Positions 25,201 to 33,608 of a stretch of DNA of 64,000 bases are shown here, one piece after another. The DNA is from JACKEQ01 sp041389565. Lineage in GTDB: Bacteria > Myxococcota_A > UBA796 > GCA-2862545. Positions within the stretch are counted from its first letter, which is position 1, and each line of letters begins with the position of its first letter. The stretch is taken from positions 62,001 through 126,000 of the forward strand of contig JAWKRP010000012.1 of assembly GCA_041389565.1 (NCBI GenBank), written 5' to 3'. A model generated the notes under the pieces. That model had not been told where the DNA came from. It was given only the letters and a program-made list of their open reading frames with translations, and made no database searches. Made by a program: the position numbers and the translations under genes.

Positions 25201-27891
25201 GTCGCGCACGGCCGGATCCGACGCCCGTGCCGCCTGGCTGCGGTACCCCGTGCACACACGCGCGGTGTCGCCCGCTGCTGCGGACAGATCGAGGCCGAGC
25301 TGGAGCGCGGGCTCGAAGTCGGCGTCGAGATCGATGCACGACTGCAGACAGTCTCGGGTGGCCGCGACATCGGATGTGTGCTGAGCGTAGATCCGGCCCG
25401 CCCGGTAGAACAGGATGAGCTTGAGCTGCCGGTCGGCCGTGCACTCGGCAGCCGCGCGGAGCAGCGCGCCCGCTTCGTCCCAGTCGCCGCGTGCCGCCAG
25501 CAGGGGGATGATCTCCTCGAGCGAAGCGAGGTGATCGGGCACGTGCTCGAGCGCCTTCCGGTGCGCGTACACCGACGCGTCGACGTCGAGCACCGACGAC
25601 TGACCGACGGTTCCCGACCGGAACAGGAAGTGCGCCTTGAGGTCGGGGCTCGCCGCGAGCTCGGCACGGCGCAGGTACACCTGCTGGAGCTCCGCGTACC
25701 CGCCCGTGCGGGTGAGCGACCGGGACAGGCCCGCCAAGCCCGCCGCGCTCTCGCTGTCGTTCTCGACGACCGCGCCGTACCACCGCACGGCGGCTTCGTA
25801 GTCACCCGCGTCTTCGGCCGTCTCGGCGAGGCGGTACAGCAACGACTTCCGTGCCGCGGGCTCGCTCACGCCCTCGAGGCGCGCTTCGAGCCAGGACAGC
25901 AGCGCCGCGGAGTCTCCCTTCTGCCGGAGCACACGGCGCGCGGCATCCGCGGCCGGGAGGGCCTTGGGGTCGACCTGGGCTGCTTCGCGGTACGCCGCGA
26001 GCGCTCCGTCGAGGTCGGACAGGTGTCGCTCGCGGACCCACCCGAGCCGGAACAGGAGGAACGCCTTCTCGGCCCCTTCCGTCCGCCCGATCTCGTCCTG
26101 CAGGGACTGCGCGAGCTCCTTCCACGCACCGACCCTGAACAGGCGCGCCTGACGCTCACGGAACGCGAAGTCCCACCCGGCTGCCGCGGCGGACGCGAAG
26201 GCCTCCTCGCCCTCGGCGGTGCGACCAGCTTCGAGGAAGTGCCGGCCGGCCAGGATGGACCACCACCCTGCGCCCGCCCCGCCCCCCTGGGCCTCGTTCG
26301 CGTACAGCTCGCCGAGCGGGCCGTGATCCCCGCGCTTCTCGAACACCGACTCCAGCGCCAGGAACGACGGACCGTGCAGGGGGTACGCGAGCAGGGCGTC
26401 GTGGTAGGCCTCGATCGCCTCCGCCTCGTCGGACTGCTCGAGCAGGCGGCCCTGTTCGTAGAGGGCCTCCGCGGCGACCGCGCCATCCGAGAGCTTCGCC
26501 AGGCGACCCAGCACCTGAGCGCGCTCGGGCTGGACGTCGGAGAGGTGCTCGCGGAGCAGCACGAGCGACGCGTAGTCTTCGGGGTTCGCCTCGAGGGAGT
26601 CCCACAGCAGACCCACGCCCGCGCCGGGGTTCTGGAGCTTGCGGAGGTGGATGACCGCCGACTCGCGCAGGGACTCCGCAGCCGCGATGCCATCGAGCAT
26701 CCCGGCCCGCTCCTGGAGCAACTCCGCGGTGTCGTTCCACCGGTTCAGCTCGACCGACACGTCGGCCAGCTCGCGCAGGAGCGTGGGGTTCCGGCTCCCG
26801 GCGTTCAGAGCGTCCCGGTAGAGCGACTCGGCGCCGTACATGTCGACGAGCTTGTGGTGGTAGATCCAGCCCGCTCGGAACAGCAGCTCGGCGCGCACCT
26901 CCGGCGTGACCACGGCCGCCTCGTTCATCAGGGACGTCGCCATCTCGCGCCAGGACGAGTCGGAGTCGGTCTGGCCGAAGGGCGGGAGCGTGGCTCGAGG
27001 CTGGATGGGCGGGCTGAACGACGGGGGCACCAGCGTCTCGCGCTCGGGCACCTCCATTCGGATGGGCGTGGGATCCTTGGTGCGTACGAGCGGCACGTCG
27101 CCCGTGGGATCGTCGGCGAACACGCCCTCTGCAGCGTCGTCGAGGTCGGGGAGCGCCTGCAGGCCAGCGCTGGGCGGAGACGGCGCCTCACGCACGGGCG
27201 GGGGCTCGGTGTGCACGACCACGGGGGGCGCGGGCGCCCCGTGAGGCTCCGGATCCCTCGTCTTCACCGGGGGTTCCGCAGCGACGACGGGCTCGGAGAC
27301 GGCCTCGGGTTCAGGCTCGGGCTCGGGCTCCGGTGGAGGCGCGGGACGGCTGGGTGCCGACGACCCCACTGGCGCCTCGCCCATCAGCTCTGCCGGCACA
27401 TCGGCAGGAGGGGCCGGCGGACGGTCGACCTGGGCGGTGGGGAGGTCGTCTTCGGGCAGCTCGGAGGGCGGCCCGGACATCCGGATGCCGTCGGCCATCG
27501 TGACCTCCTCGTCGGGGTCGACCGGAGGCAGCGTGGGGACCTGCGAGAACACCAGCGTCTTCGCGTTCGCGAGCTGGCGTGGATCCGTCGGCGCGGGCGT
27601 GACCTTCTTCGCCCAGTCGGCCTCTTTCTGGTCGCGCGGAACGACGCTCCCGGAGGCATCGCCCGCGAACGGGGGCGGCGGCGGTGGTGCGACGGGGAGG
27701 GCCCCCTTCGGCGTCTTCGGCTTCCCGCCCTTCACCGGCGGGGCGTCGGGAGGAGCGACGTCGAGCTGCGCAGCCCGGCGCTGCTTCTTCTGGACGACCT
27801 CGGAGTCGTCGTCGTCCAGCCAGTCCAGGTCCTCGTTCCCGAAGAAATCGGCCTCGAGGTCGGTGAACTCTTCTTTGTCCTTTCCTGCCAC
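22276..27891 (-). CDS. Giant TPR-repeat protein (1871 aa)
   Basis: A very long helical-repeat protein. The first ~25 residues are acidic (EEFTDLEADFFGNEDLDWLD). Residues about 35-300 are Pro/Ala/Glu-rich and disordered, including a PEPEPEPEPE tract. From about 310 to the end there are dozens of TPR or TPR-like helical pairs, the best near the C-terminus (MKRYARALELNPTHLASLEA; HKVAGTYTQLGLVERALGNA). No signal peptide or membrane helix is seen, so it is probably a cytoplasmic scaffold. The GTG at 27891 (GTGGCAGGAAAGGAC) with GGATGG upstream is preferred over the longer frame, whose N-terminus reads as non-coding. It is monocistronic. Such giant TPR proteins are common in myxobacteria; the partner is unknown. 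Confidence 0.85.
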   Translation of the reverse strand: MAGKDKEEFTDLEADFFGNEDLDWLDDDDSEVVQKKQRRAAQLDVAPPDAPPVKGGKPKTPKGALPVAPPPPPPFAGDASGSVVPRDQKEADWAKKVTPAPTDPRQLANAKTLVFSQVPTLPPVDPDEEVTMADGIRMSGPPSELPEDDLPTAQVDRPPAPPADVPAELMGEAPVGSSAPSRPAPPPEPEPEPEPEAVSEPVVAAEPPVKTRDPEPHGAPAPPVVVHTEPPPVREAPSPPSAGLQALPDLDDAAEGVFADDPTGDVPLVRTKDPTPIRMEVPERETLVPPSFSPPIQPRATLPPFGQTDSDSSWREMATSLMNEAAVVTPEVRAELLFRAGWIYHHKLVDMYGAESLYRDALNAGSRNPTLLRELADVSVELNRWNDTAELLQERAGMLDGIAAAESLRESAVIHLRKLQNPGAGVGLLWDSLEANPEDYASLVLLREHLSDVQPERAQVLGRLAKLSDGAVAAEALYEQGRLLEQSDEAEAIEAYHDALLAYPLHGPSFLALESVFEKRGDHGPLGELYANEAQGGGAGAGWWSILAGRHFLEAGRTAEGEEAFASAAAAGWDFAFRERQARLFRVGAWKELAQSLQDEIGRTEGAEKAFLLFRLGWVRERHLSDLDGALAAYREAAQVDPKALPAADAARRVLRQKGDSAALLSWLEARLEGVSEPAARKSLLYRLAETAEDAGDYEAAVRWYGAVVENDSESAAGLAGLSRSLTRTGGYAELQQVYLRRAELAASPDLKAHFLFRSGTVGQSSVLDVDASVYAHRKALEHVPDHLASLEEIIPLLAARGDWDEAGALLRAAAECTADRQLKLILFYRAGRIYAQHTSDVAATRDCLQSCIDLDADFEPALQLGLDLSAAAGDTARVCTGYRSQAARASDPAVRDWSWFASAVMAGLSTNDARGDLRMLLQANPQHVGARSAWETVVIASDDFDALTDLCRSALVGPPTTVSARSAVRLAEILVRRDRTEDAAAVLADLATMQVDDRPLHPAARLARKANALDATAALLSAMGEGWAELERAALLSRRRRDRDASRSVIAQQLEVQPDDLATALVATRIGLAADDRELMAIGQERLARTGSSNAMRTANAIWAAGLLEDLDRRSEARDMFGLALQSCPDSAAAATGLFRCLVADRDAAGIRALAESTRSLDPHMVAAALSLAGDVQGCIAVLEREAADGTSLPALLHLEQAQQQTDDWESAYATLVRRANVTEDETQKRLVESKRRWVLAEKLAHTDSAWEHYQKIHEAEPGDRGITEALARIAGARGETGRAIELLGLLATGASEPAESARYKRRIAEAHIAVGSRADARQAYLDALDYTPNDPEALEGLKQLATEDQDWSSLIQVLQREADLVEGERELTVRREIARVTEEKLGQGRVAIDAWRAVLEIAPQDSEALQQLLALAETEGEWGVFIETGNVLSALARGADRTSLLRRIGVVCIEQLKRDDAIRYFEQAISEEPPDLEAARRLEKLYAKRPDWKGVERALDVQGRVAETDQDRVSALERAARLQLDTHHDREAASRYFQRILKIAPTHEAALRFMASHLFEAGRFDEALPVCERLEPVVENGQDLEDFDTRMELAQFYFYFAEMLRLAGDSMPAMKRYARALELNPTHLASLEAVGPLYCEAQEWKKAERVYRQLLQLSGGQGERHKVAGTYTQLGLVERALGNADKAQKRFNKALEIYPNHVDALKGMALLLEDREDWSNLLNIYNNIIYHATVAEDVIDAYMTKGRILDDHMSRPDKAGQHYQRSLDFKADQPVAMLRLAELEMRKDNYREAAQIAEKAARVESEDTDRVRPLLLLCQAMGRHSAGKLDEAQALLAQVRASKQGAALAAGALGDLEALRQFIKDALPK

Positions 27892-28109
27892 GACCCATCC
27901 AGACCGGGCGCATCCGCCACGGTGTTGTCCCGCACCACCTCCATCCCCTGGGTGTGCGAGCCTAGGTGGACCGAAGGGATAGCACCCGCGAGCCGCCCGA
28001 CACAAGCACCCGCCCGGGACGCCCCGTGGCCGGGGACCATCGAGCGCCGCCTCTGATACGATCCCGCGATGTCGCCGCGCACCGCGCGCGTCGGCCCCCG
28101 GAGCCCGCG

Positions 28110-28622
28110 ATGCCACGCCTGCCCCCCGCCGTGATCGCCGCGCTCGGCCTGAGCGCCTGTGTGGACGGCTGCGATCCCGCGGATCTACCCCTCGTGGGTG
28201 GCCTGTTCCGCGATGGCGGCGAGGACGAGGCGCGCCCGACGCCGGAGGTGCTCCCGTGTCTCAGCGCGATCGACACGGGGGTTCGCGGCTCGCCCGACCT
28301 CCCTCCCGTCGGCCCGTGCCTGTCGGTGCCCCCGGAGGTCGGCCCGTGCCTGTCGCCCGTCCCCCAGCCCCCTCCACCGGTACGCCCTCCGTGCCTTTCG
28401 GTCGTGCGCCCGCCGAGCCCGGCTCCCAACCCTCCCGTCGGGCCGTGCCTGTCGGAGATGCGGATCGATCCACCGCTCCGGAAGTGCCTGAGCCGCATCG
28501 AGATTCCCGACGGCGAGCAGGAAGGCCGGCTCGACGGAATCCTGGAGCCCGCGTCCCTCGGCCTCGCACCCGATGTGCTGGCCCGGATCAGAGCCGGAAC
28601 TGCACGCCCCCCACGATGCTGA
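28110..28622 (+). CDS. Lipoprotein with six CLS (mostly PCLS) motifs
   Basis: A 170-residue protein with a signal peptide and lipobox (AALGLSAC, Cys17). The mature part is Pro-rich and carries six CLS motifs in varied contexts: VLPCLSA, PVGPCLSV, EVGPCLSP, RPPCLSV, PVGPCLSE and RKCLSR. The last ~35 residues (GRLDGILEPASLGLAPDVLA) look more ordered. CGGAG precedes the ATG by about seven bases. Its 3' end overlaps the convergent beta-barrel gene by 35 bases. Regularly spaced Cys in a Pro-rich surface lipoprotein suggest metal binding or disulfide cross-linking; no family is assigned. Confidence 0.7.
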   Translation: MPRLPPAVIAALGLSACVDGCDPADLPLVGGLFRDGGEDEARPTPEVLPCLSAIDTGVRGSPDLPPVGPCLSVPPEVGPCLSPVPQPPPPVRPPCLSVVRPPSPAPNPPVGPCLSEMRIDPPLRKCLSRIEIPDGEQEGRLDGILEPASLGLAPDVLARIRAGTARPPRC

Positions 28623-30243
28623 TCGTGGATTCCGAGCCGCTCGGCGGGGGCGGCTTGGTGTGCTCCCAGGTGAGGTAGTCGGCCGCGGCTGCACGCAGGC
28701 CGAAGTGCCGGATGTACGACCCTTCCACGAAGAACCCCACGATCGGGCTCGGGTCGATCAGCAGGCCACCGCCGCCCACGGCCCCCGGAACCACGCCGCC
28801 CACGGGCACGGGGTACGTCACGTCGGCGGGCTGGGCGATCTGGTAGTTGTCGAACATGCGGAAGTCGCCGCCCACGAACAGGAACGGCTTCGCCGGCCCC
28901 GTCGGCACGATGTACGCCCGCGCCCTGGGCTGCACGATGAACTGGATCGCGTCGACGCTCAGCAGGTCGCTCGCGGCTTCGTCGGTGTTGGCGCCGATCC
29001 GCCGGTAGTACCCGGTCGTGAAGTAGCGCTTGCCGTACTGGAGGCCCGCCATCACGCCGAGATCGAAGTAGGCGACGGGTGCGTACCCCACGAACAGCCC
29101 GCCACGGACGCGCCGACCGGGCAGCGGACCCTCCTGGTACCACTCCCCCGTCTTGTTGCCGTCGGTGATCTCGACGCGCACGTCGGCCTGACGGTCGGTA
29201 TCCCCGATGCCGATGCCCACGCGGGGCTCGAACACCAGGCGACCGGAGTGCGGTGTCGCCTTGTAGAGCCAGTCGCGCGGATCCATCCCGCTCTTCCGGA
29301 GGTTCCCTTCGGCGCCCAGCACGTGCCGATAGCGAAGCCCGGTGCCCTCGAGGGCCTTCCGGATGTCGGTCTGGCCGTAGTCGACCGCCGAGTTCGCCCG
29401 ACCGGGCGTGGGCCCTTTGTGCGAGCGGTCTTTCTTGGTGCCGCCATCGAGATCGACGAACGCGGGACCCGGCTGCCCGGGAACCGGCTGGACCGGGCCC
29501 GGCTGGCCGTAGGGCTGCGGAACCCCCGGCTGCGGGTAGCTCGTCTGGGGGTACGGCTGCGGCTGCGGGTACCCGGGCTGCGGATAGGCGGGCTGCGGGT
29601 ATGCCGGCTGTGGGACCGGAGCGATCGGCCGAGGATCGACCGGCGTGATCACGGGCGCGAGCGAGGGCTGCGGCATCACGGGCTGCGGAGCGACCGGCTG
29701 CGGCTGAGGCGCCACGGGCCCGCCCGCGGACGCGCTCTGCCCGCTGATCATCCGGGCCGCGGCCATCAGGCTCTCGTTCGTGCTCGGCGGGAGCCGGGCG
29801 AGCAGCTCGGAGGTGGCCTGCGACACCTCGGCCACGAACAGGTGCTCGTTGCCAGGGGCGATCGGGATGTCGCGGACCTCCATCGCGGACGTACGGCTCT
29901 GCTCCCAGAGCTCGACGTGCCCCACGAGCGCCGCCCCTTCACGCGCGATCTTCACCACCACCGCCACCTGCGCGGGCAGGCGGGGCAGGATGTTCTGCGG
30001 GCACGAGGGGCTCTCCATGCAGCGATCCACCGCGGCATCGCCGACCTCACGGGCCACGACCCCGTGATCCAGCACGATGTGCCCGGCCTCGATCAGCCCA
30101 TCGACCACCTGGGCCTGCAGCATCACCGACAGCGCGAAGTTCTCGTTGGTGTCGAAGGAGAACTCGGGCACGACGACGGGTTCCGCGGCGATTGCGGCGG
30201 AGCATGCGAAGATGCCGGCGAGGGTGGTGAGCGCGCGGATCAT
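28588..30243 (-). CDS. Exported outer-membrane-type protein with YPQP repeat linker
   Basis: A 551-residue exported protein: signal peptide (IRALTTLAGIFACSAAIAAE); an N-terminal domain (about 20-165) resembling periplasmic domains that sense or bind ligands (AALVGHVELWEQSRTSAMEV); a linker at about 170-275 made of PQP, YPQP and QPG repeats; then a C-terminal beta-rich part (about 290-551) with alternating strands (VRGGLFVGYAPVAYFDLGVM; SESTISIVGGVQFRL ending in Leu), consistent with a small outer-membrane beta-barrel. It is likely surface-anchored; function unknown. Confidence 0.7.
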   Translation of the reverse strand: MIRALTTLAGIFACSAAIAAEPVVVPEFSFDTNENFALSVMLQAQVVDGLIEAGHIVLDHGVVAREVGDAAVDRCMESPSCPQNILPRLPAQVAVVVKIAREGAALVGHVELWEQSRTSAMEVRDIPIAPGNEHLFVAEVSQATSELLARLPPSTNESLMAAARMISGQSASAGGPVAPQPQPVAPQPVMPQPSLAPVITPVDPRPIAPVPQPAYPQPAYPQPGYPQPQPYPQTSYPQPGVPQPYGQPGPVQPVPGQPGPAFVDLDGGTKKDRSHKGPTPGRANSAVDYGQTDIRKALEGTGLRYRHVLGAEGNLRKSGMDPRDWLYKATPHSGRLVFEPRVGIGIGDTDRQADVRVEITDGNKTGEWYQEGPLPGRRVRGGLFVGYAPVAYFDLGVMAGLQYGKRYFTTGYYRRIGANTDEAASDLLSVDAIQFIVQPRARAYIVPTGPAKPFLFVGGDFRMFDNYQIAQPADVTYPVPVGGVVPGAVGGGGLLIDPSPIVGFFVEGSYIRHFGLRAAAADYLTWEHTKPPPPSGSESTISIVGGVQFRL

Positions 30244-30277
30244 GGTGGTGCCGGGAATGTAGCCCGTCCGTGTCCCG

Positions 30278-30306
30278 CTGACTTGTCACTCGCTGCACGC
30301 TGAATT
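30278..30306 (+). promoter_or_regulatory. Candidate promoter of tRNA-Thr
   Basis: CTGACT (30278-30283), 17 bp, TGAATT (30301-30306). A start near 30313 would give a leader of about ten bases before the tRNA. By eye only. Confidence 0.4.
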
Positions 30307-30322
30307 AGCCATGGGCTGCCGG

Positions 30323-30398
30323 GCCGAGGTAGCTCAGTCGGTAGAGCAGCTGATTCGTAATCAGCAGGTCGTCGGTTCAAGTCCGATTCTCGGCTCCA
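30323..30398 (+). tRNA. tRNA-Thr(CGT)
   Basis: Complete cloverleaf: acceptor GCCGAGG, D-arm GCTC/GAGC, anticodon stem GCTGA/TCAGC with loop TTCGTAA (anticodon CGT), T-arm GTCGG-TTCAAGT-CCGAT, discriminator T and encoded CCA. Confidence 0.96.
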
Positions 30399-30406
30399 CT
30401 CCATTT

Positions 30407-30496
30407 CTTCCTCAGGGAAGACCCCTTCTTCCTCCGGGAAGCGCTCGGGGCCCGCTGCGTCCTCGTTCATCGAACGATTAGGTGCAACGGGCCCCG
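30407..30496 (+). other. Structured spacer: twin hairpins and a nested stem-loop between tRNA-Thr and sufT
   Basis: Two nearly identical small hairpins (CTTCC-TCAG-GGAAG at 30407-30420 and CTTCC-TCCG-GGAAG at 30428-30441) are followed by a 9-bp outer stem CGGGGCCCG/CGGGCCCCG (30446-30454 with 30488-30496) enclosing TCGTTC-ATC-GAACGA (30463-30477). TTCCTGTTT follows the outer stem, so it may end tRNA transcription. It may also be a structured leader of sufT, which starts 20 bases later. Confidence 0.55.
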
Positions 30497-30515
30497 TTCC
30501 TGTTTAGGGACCCCC

Positions 30516-31061
30516 ATGCACATGATGGAACCGGTCACGTTCGAGCGTGACTGCGAGGTCATCCTCATCCCCGATGGCTACGCGATCACCGCGCTGGTCG
30601 GCACCCGGGGTCACATCACGCAGGTGCTCGGCGGCAACTGGACCGTCCAGCTCGACACGGGCCGGCTGGTCCGCGTGGCGGCCGCCGATGGCGACGCGCT
30701 CGGGAAGGACGTGAGCGGCGTCGATGCCGTCGAGGAGGAGGACGTCGAGGTCACCGAGGATCTCGTGTGGGAGCGGCTGCGGCAGTGCTTCGATCCCGAG
30801 ATCCCCGTGAACATCGTCGATCTCGGCCTGATCTACCGCCTGCACCTCGAAGACCTCGACAACGCGAAGAAGGCCATCAGCGTCGAGATGACGCTCACCG
30901 CACCGGGCTGCGGCATGGGACAGGTGCTCGCCGACGACGTGGAGGCCACCGTGCGCGCGATCCCGGGCGTGGAGCGCGTGGATGTCGATGTGGTGTTCGA
31001 TCCTCCGTGGTCGCCGGATCTGATGACCGAAGAGGCCCGGCTCGAGCTCGGGATGTTCTAG
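30516..31061 (+). CDS. sufT: SufT-type iron-sulfur cluster assembly protein
   Basis: A 181-residue protein with a SufT-specific N-terminal part (about 1-75, with VILIPDGYAITALVGTRGHI) and a MIP18/DUF59 domain at about 80-175: FDPEIPVNIVDLGLIYRL, VEMTLTAPGCGMGQVL with the conserved Cys, and VFDPPWSPDLM. SufT helps mature Fe-S proteins. No sufBCDSU genes are nearby, so it stands alone here. An in-frame ATG two codons downstream (30522) is an alternative start. Confidence 0.93.
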   Translation: MHMMEPVTFERDCEVILIPDGYAITALVGTRGHITQVLGGNWTVQLDTGRLVRVAAADGDALGKDVSGVDAVEEEDVEVTEDLVWERLRQCFDPEIPVNIVDLGLIYRLHLEDLDNAKKAISVEMTLTAPGCGMGQVLADDVEATVRAIPGVERVDVDVVFDPPWSPDLMTEEARLELGMF

Positions 31062-31075
31062 CCAGCGCGCTCGTC

Positions 31076-32119
31076 CTACAGCACGAACAGAACGCCCGGC
31101 CAGCGCCAGATCGCCTGCATCCGCACGAACGGCACGTCGTCGATCGCCACCCCGTAGTCGAGCGCCACGTTGCGCACCGACACGCGCCCTCCGACCATCG
31201 GAGCCGAGCGCGACGAGCGCACGAGGTCGGTCGGCTCCGGAGAGCCCACGTGCACCGTCTCGATCACGCCGATCCCGCCCCAGGCGTCCAGCCGGAGCGT
31301 CCACGGGCCGCGCCCGAACCGCTGACGGAGCGCTCCGCGGGCCTCGAACGGCTCGTGCTCGCTCTGCTCGAACTGCACGGCCTGCCAGCGTGCGCCGATC
31401 GGCGCTGCGGCGGAGCCCGACAGCACCACGCGATCCCGGATCGCGACCTCCAACCTCCCTCCCACCGAGATGGGCAGCGCGGCGACCCCGTTCGCCTGCA
31501 CGACCACCTCGGCCGCGACGGTGCCCCCCAGCGGACCGAGCCTGCGAACCGGCCCGTCGATCAGGGGCTCCAGTGCATCTGCCCGGCCCGCGAACCCCAT
31601 GCCCTCGCCCGACAGCCGCCGGCTCACGATCGCGACGAGCTCGCCGTCTTCGTTCACCACCGGGCCGCCGGAGTTTCCGGGGTTCACGGGCGCCGTGATC
31701 TGCAGCGCGCGATCGCCCACGGCCGACACGACGCCCGCCGACAGCGACCACCGCAGCGTGCCCGACAGGAATCCCCCCGGCAGCAGCGCTCCGAACGGGT
31801 GCCCGTACACCTCCACGGCATCGCCGGGTTCCGGCATGGCGTCGGCGAGCGACACGAAGGGAGCGCCCGCGAACCCCGGCACCTCGAGCAGAGCGAGGTC
31901 GCGCGCGCGATCGACCCCGCGCACACGGCCGATCGCACGGGTTCCGTCGCGCATGCGCACCCGCGGGCGTCCGCCCGGGGCCACGCAGTGGTACGCCGTC
32001 GCCACGAGCCCGTGCTCGTCGATGATCACGCCCGCACAGCTCGCGCTGCCCTGCTCCACGAGCACGGTCCGATCGAGCCCTGGGGGTGCCGCGAGGGCGA
32101 TCTGGAGCAGGCCGAGCAT
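31076..32119 (-). CDS. Exported trypsin-like serine protease
   Basis: A 347-residue protein with a short signal peptide (MLGLLQIALAAPPG). Residues about 20-205 are an S1C/trypsin-like domain with the triad visible: His in ATAYHCV, Asp in ARDLALLEV, Ser in NPGNSGGPV. The C-terminal ~140 residues form an unassigned beta-rich domain (GRLEVAIRDRVVLSG; GPWTLRLDAWGGIGVI), where HtrA proteases would have PDZ domains. It probably acts in the periplasm or at the outer membrane. It converges on sufT with a 14-base gap. Confidence 0.88.
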   Translation of the reverse strand: MLGLLQIALAAPPGLDRTVLVEQGSASCAGVIIDEHGLVATAYHCVAPGGRPRVRMRDGTRAIGRVRGVDRARDLALLEVPGFAGAPFVSLADAMPEPGDAVEVYGHPFGALLPGGFLSGTLRWSLSAGVVSAVGDRALQITAPVNPGNSGGPVVNEDGELVAIVSRRLSGEGMGFAGRADALEPLIDGPVRRLGPLGGTVAAEVVVQANGVAALPISVGGRLEVAIRDRVVLSGSAAAPIGARWQAVQFEQSEHEPFEARGALRQRFGRGPWTLRLDAWGGIGVIETVHVGSPEPTDLVRSSRSAPMVGGRVSVRNVALDYGVAIDDVPFVRMQAIWRWPGVLFVL

Positions 32120-32191
32120 GGCGCCATGCTATGCCAGGGAGCCGCCCACGAGCCACCTCGCGGGCGTCACGTCCCGGAGGTCCCCGCGGTG

Positions 32192-32962
32192 ATGCTCACC
32201 TGGGCCATTCTCGTCCTCGCCTGCGCGCAGACCCCAGATCCTGCGAGCCCCGGTCCGGAACCCACCATCGATCCCGCGGGCGACCCGCCTCCTCCCGCGC
32301 CCGACTGGCCCGCGCCCACGGAGCCCCGCTACGCCGGGTCGCACATCCTCGTCGCGTGGAAGGGCGCGGTCGACGCACCTCCCACCGTCACGCGCACCGA
32401 GAGCGAAGCGAAGGCCCTCGCCGAGCGCCTGCAGCGGGAAGCCACGCCCGAGTCGTTCGCCCGGCTCGCACGGGAGTCGTCCGACGGCCCTTCGGCGGCC
32501 CGCGGTGGGCGCCTCGGAACGTGGCTCACCGGCACCATGGTGCCCGACTTCGAGCGGGCCGTGGCCTCCGTCCAGCCCGGCCAGATCGGGCCGATTGTGC
32601 GCACGCCCTTCGGATGGCACGTCGTGATGCGCGAGCCCGTCGAGCAGGTGCGCGTGGCGCACATCCTGGTGGGGTTCTCGGGGGCTCTGCAGTCGACCTC
32701 CACCCGGTCGCGCGACGAGGCCCGCGCGCTGGCCGCCTCCCTGAAGGCCCGACTCGATGCCGGCGAGGCGTTCGGAGCGGTCGCGAAGGAGGCCAGCGAA
32801 GACAGCTCGGCCCCGCGTGGTGGAGATCTCGGCGTGATCTCACGCGGACAGATGGTGCCCGACTTCGAAGACGCCGCGTTCGGGCTCCAGCCCGGCGAGG
32901 TCAGCGGGGTGGTCGAGACGCCCTACGGCTTCCACATCGTCGAGCGGTCAGCCGCCGAGTAG
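32192..32962 (+). CDS. Lipoprotein with two parvulin (PpiC) domains
   Basis: A 256-residue periplasmic peptidyl-prolyl isomerase. The signal peptide ends in a lipobox (AILVLACAQ) and a Pro-rich linker follows. Domain 1 is at about 47-150 (SHILVAW, SSDGPSAARGGRLGTW, PIVRTPFGWHVVM) and domain 2 at about 152-252 (AHILVGF, DSSAPRGGDLGVIS, VVETPYGFHIV). Both keep the parvulin GGxLG and GxH signatures. It likely helps fold outer-membrane or secreted proteins. GGAGG lies 12 bases before this ATG and 9 before an in-frame GTG at 32189. The last 15 bases overlap the convergent TlpA-like gene. Confidence 0.93.
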   Translation: MLTWAILVLACAQTPDPASPGPEPTIDPAGDPPPPAPDWPAPTEPRYAGSHILVAWKGAVDAPPTVTRTESEAKALAERLQREATPESFARLARESSDGPSAARGGRLGTWLTGTMVPDFERAVASVQPGQIGPIVRTPFGWHVVMREPVEQVRVAHILVGFSGALQSTSTRSRDEARALAASLKARLDAGEAFGAVAKEASEDSSAPRGGDLGVISRGQMVPDFEDAAFGLQPGEVSGVVETPYGFHIVERSAAE

Positions 32963-33535
32963 CTCTTCGATCGCGGCATCCACCGTGGCTTCGTCGACCG
33001 GGTTGATCCGCTCGTGCACGACCAGATCGGGGCCGATGAGCAGCAACGCCGGATACTGCCCGTTCTGGACGGCCGATCCGGTGATCTTCTCGCCATCCGC
33101 GAGCACGGGCGCCGTGATCCCGAAGAAGTCGGCCCACACGTTCAGGTCGTCGGTCGTGGGCGGCTGCGACTCCACGTTCTCCTGGAGGACCGTGGTGTAC
33201 ACGAACTCGTCGGCCCCGAAGCGCTGCTGCGTGGACTCGGTGCTGTTCGCGAGCTCCTGGCACGGAGCGCACCACATCGTGCTGATGTCGACGAGCACCA
33301 CGCGGCCGTGGAACTGCCACAGCGAGACCTCGTTCCCGAACTGGTCGGCGAGGCGCAGATCCGGGACAGTCTGTCCCACGCTGAGCCCCTGACCCCGGGT
33401 GCCCTCGGGCGGCGCGGCGGTCGGCCAGTCGTTCGCGGGGGCCTCCCACGACCACTCGGTGTCGGTTCCACCGGACGTGTAGAGGCGCGGCGTGCAGGCA
33501 GCGAGGACGACGAGCGGGACGATTCGCGCGACCAT
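32948..33535 (-). CDS. TlpA/ResA-type thioredoxin lipoprotein
   Basis: A 195-residue lipoprotein (signal VARIVPLVVLAAC, lipobox LAAC). The redoxin domain has LSVGQTVPDLRLADQFGNEV, VVLVDISTMWCAPCQELAN with the WCxPC active site, and a cis-Pro region near QYPALLLIG. It is a periplasm-facing disulfide reductase, for example for cytochrome c maturation or oxidative repair. The ATG at 33535 is preferred because the longer frame adds a non-coding stretch before the signal peptide. Confidence 0.9.
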   Translation of the reverse strand: MVARIVPLVVLAACTPRLYTSGGTDTEWSWEAPANDWPTAAPPEGTRGQGLSVGQTVPDLRLADQFGNEVSLWQFHGRVVLVDISTMWCAPCQELANSTESTQQRFGADEFVYTTVLQENVESQPPTTDDLNVWADFFGITAPVLADGEKITGSAVQNGQYPALLLIGPDLVVHERINPVDEATVDAAIEELLGG

Positions 33536-33608
33536 GGGTGCTCCAGGGTGCCCCCATCGTAACGCGCGACTTTGTTGACGACGGCACGACGCGTTGTAGG
33601 TGGAGTCG

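Noticed and set aside
22414..28056. An 1880-residue open frame opposite the giant TPR gene
   Set aside because: Same mirror effect; no domain, no start signal, biased composition.
30407..30441. Two similar hairpins considered as a CRISPR remnant
   Set aside because: Only two copies, 14 bp each, no spacers and no cas genes.
30240..30470. A 76-residue minus-strand frame with ESDLNRRPADYESAALPTEL
   Set aside because: It is the reverse translation of tRNA-Thr and its flank, another classic tRNA shadow.
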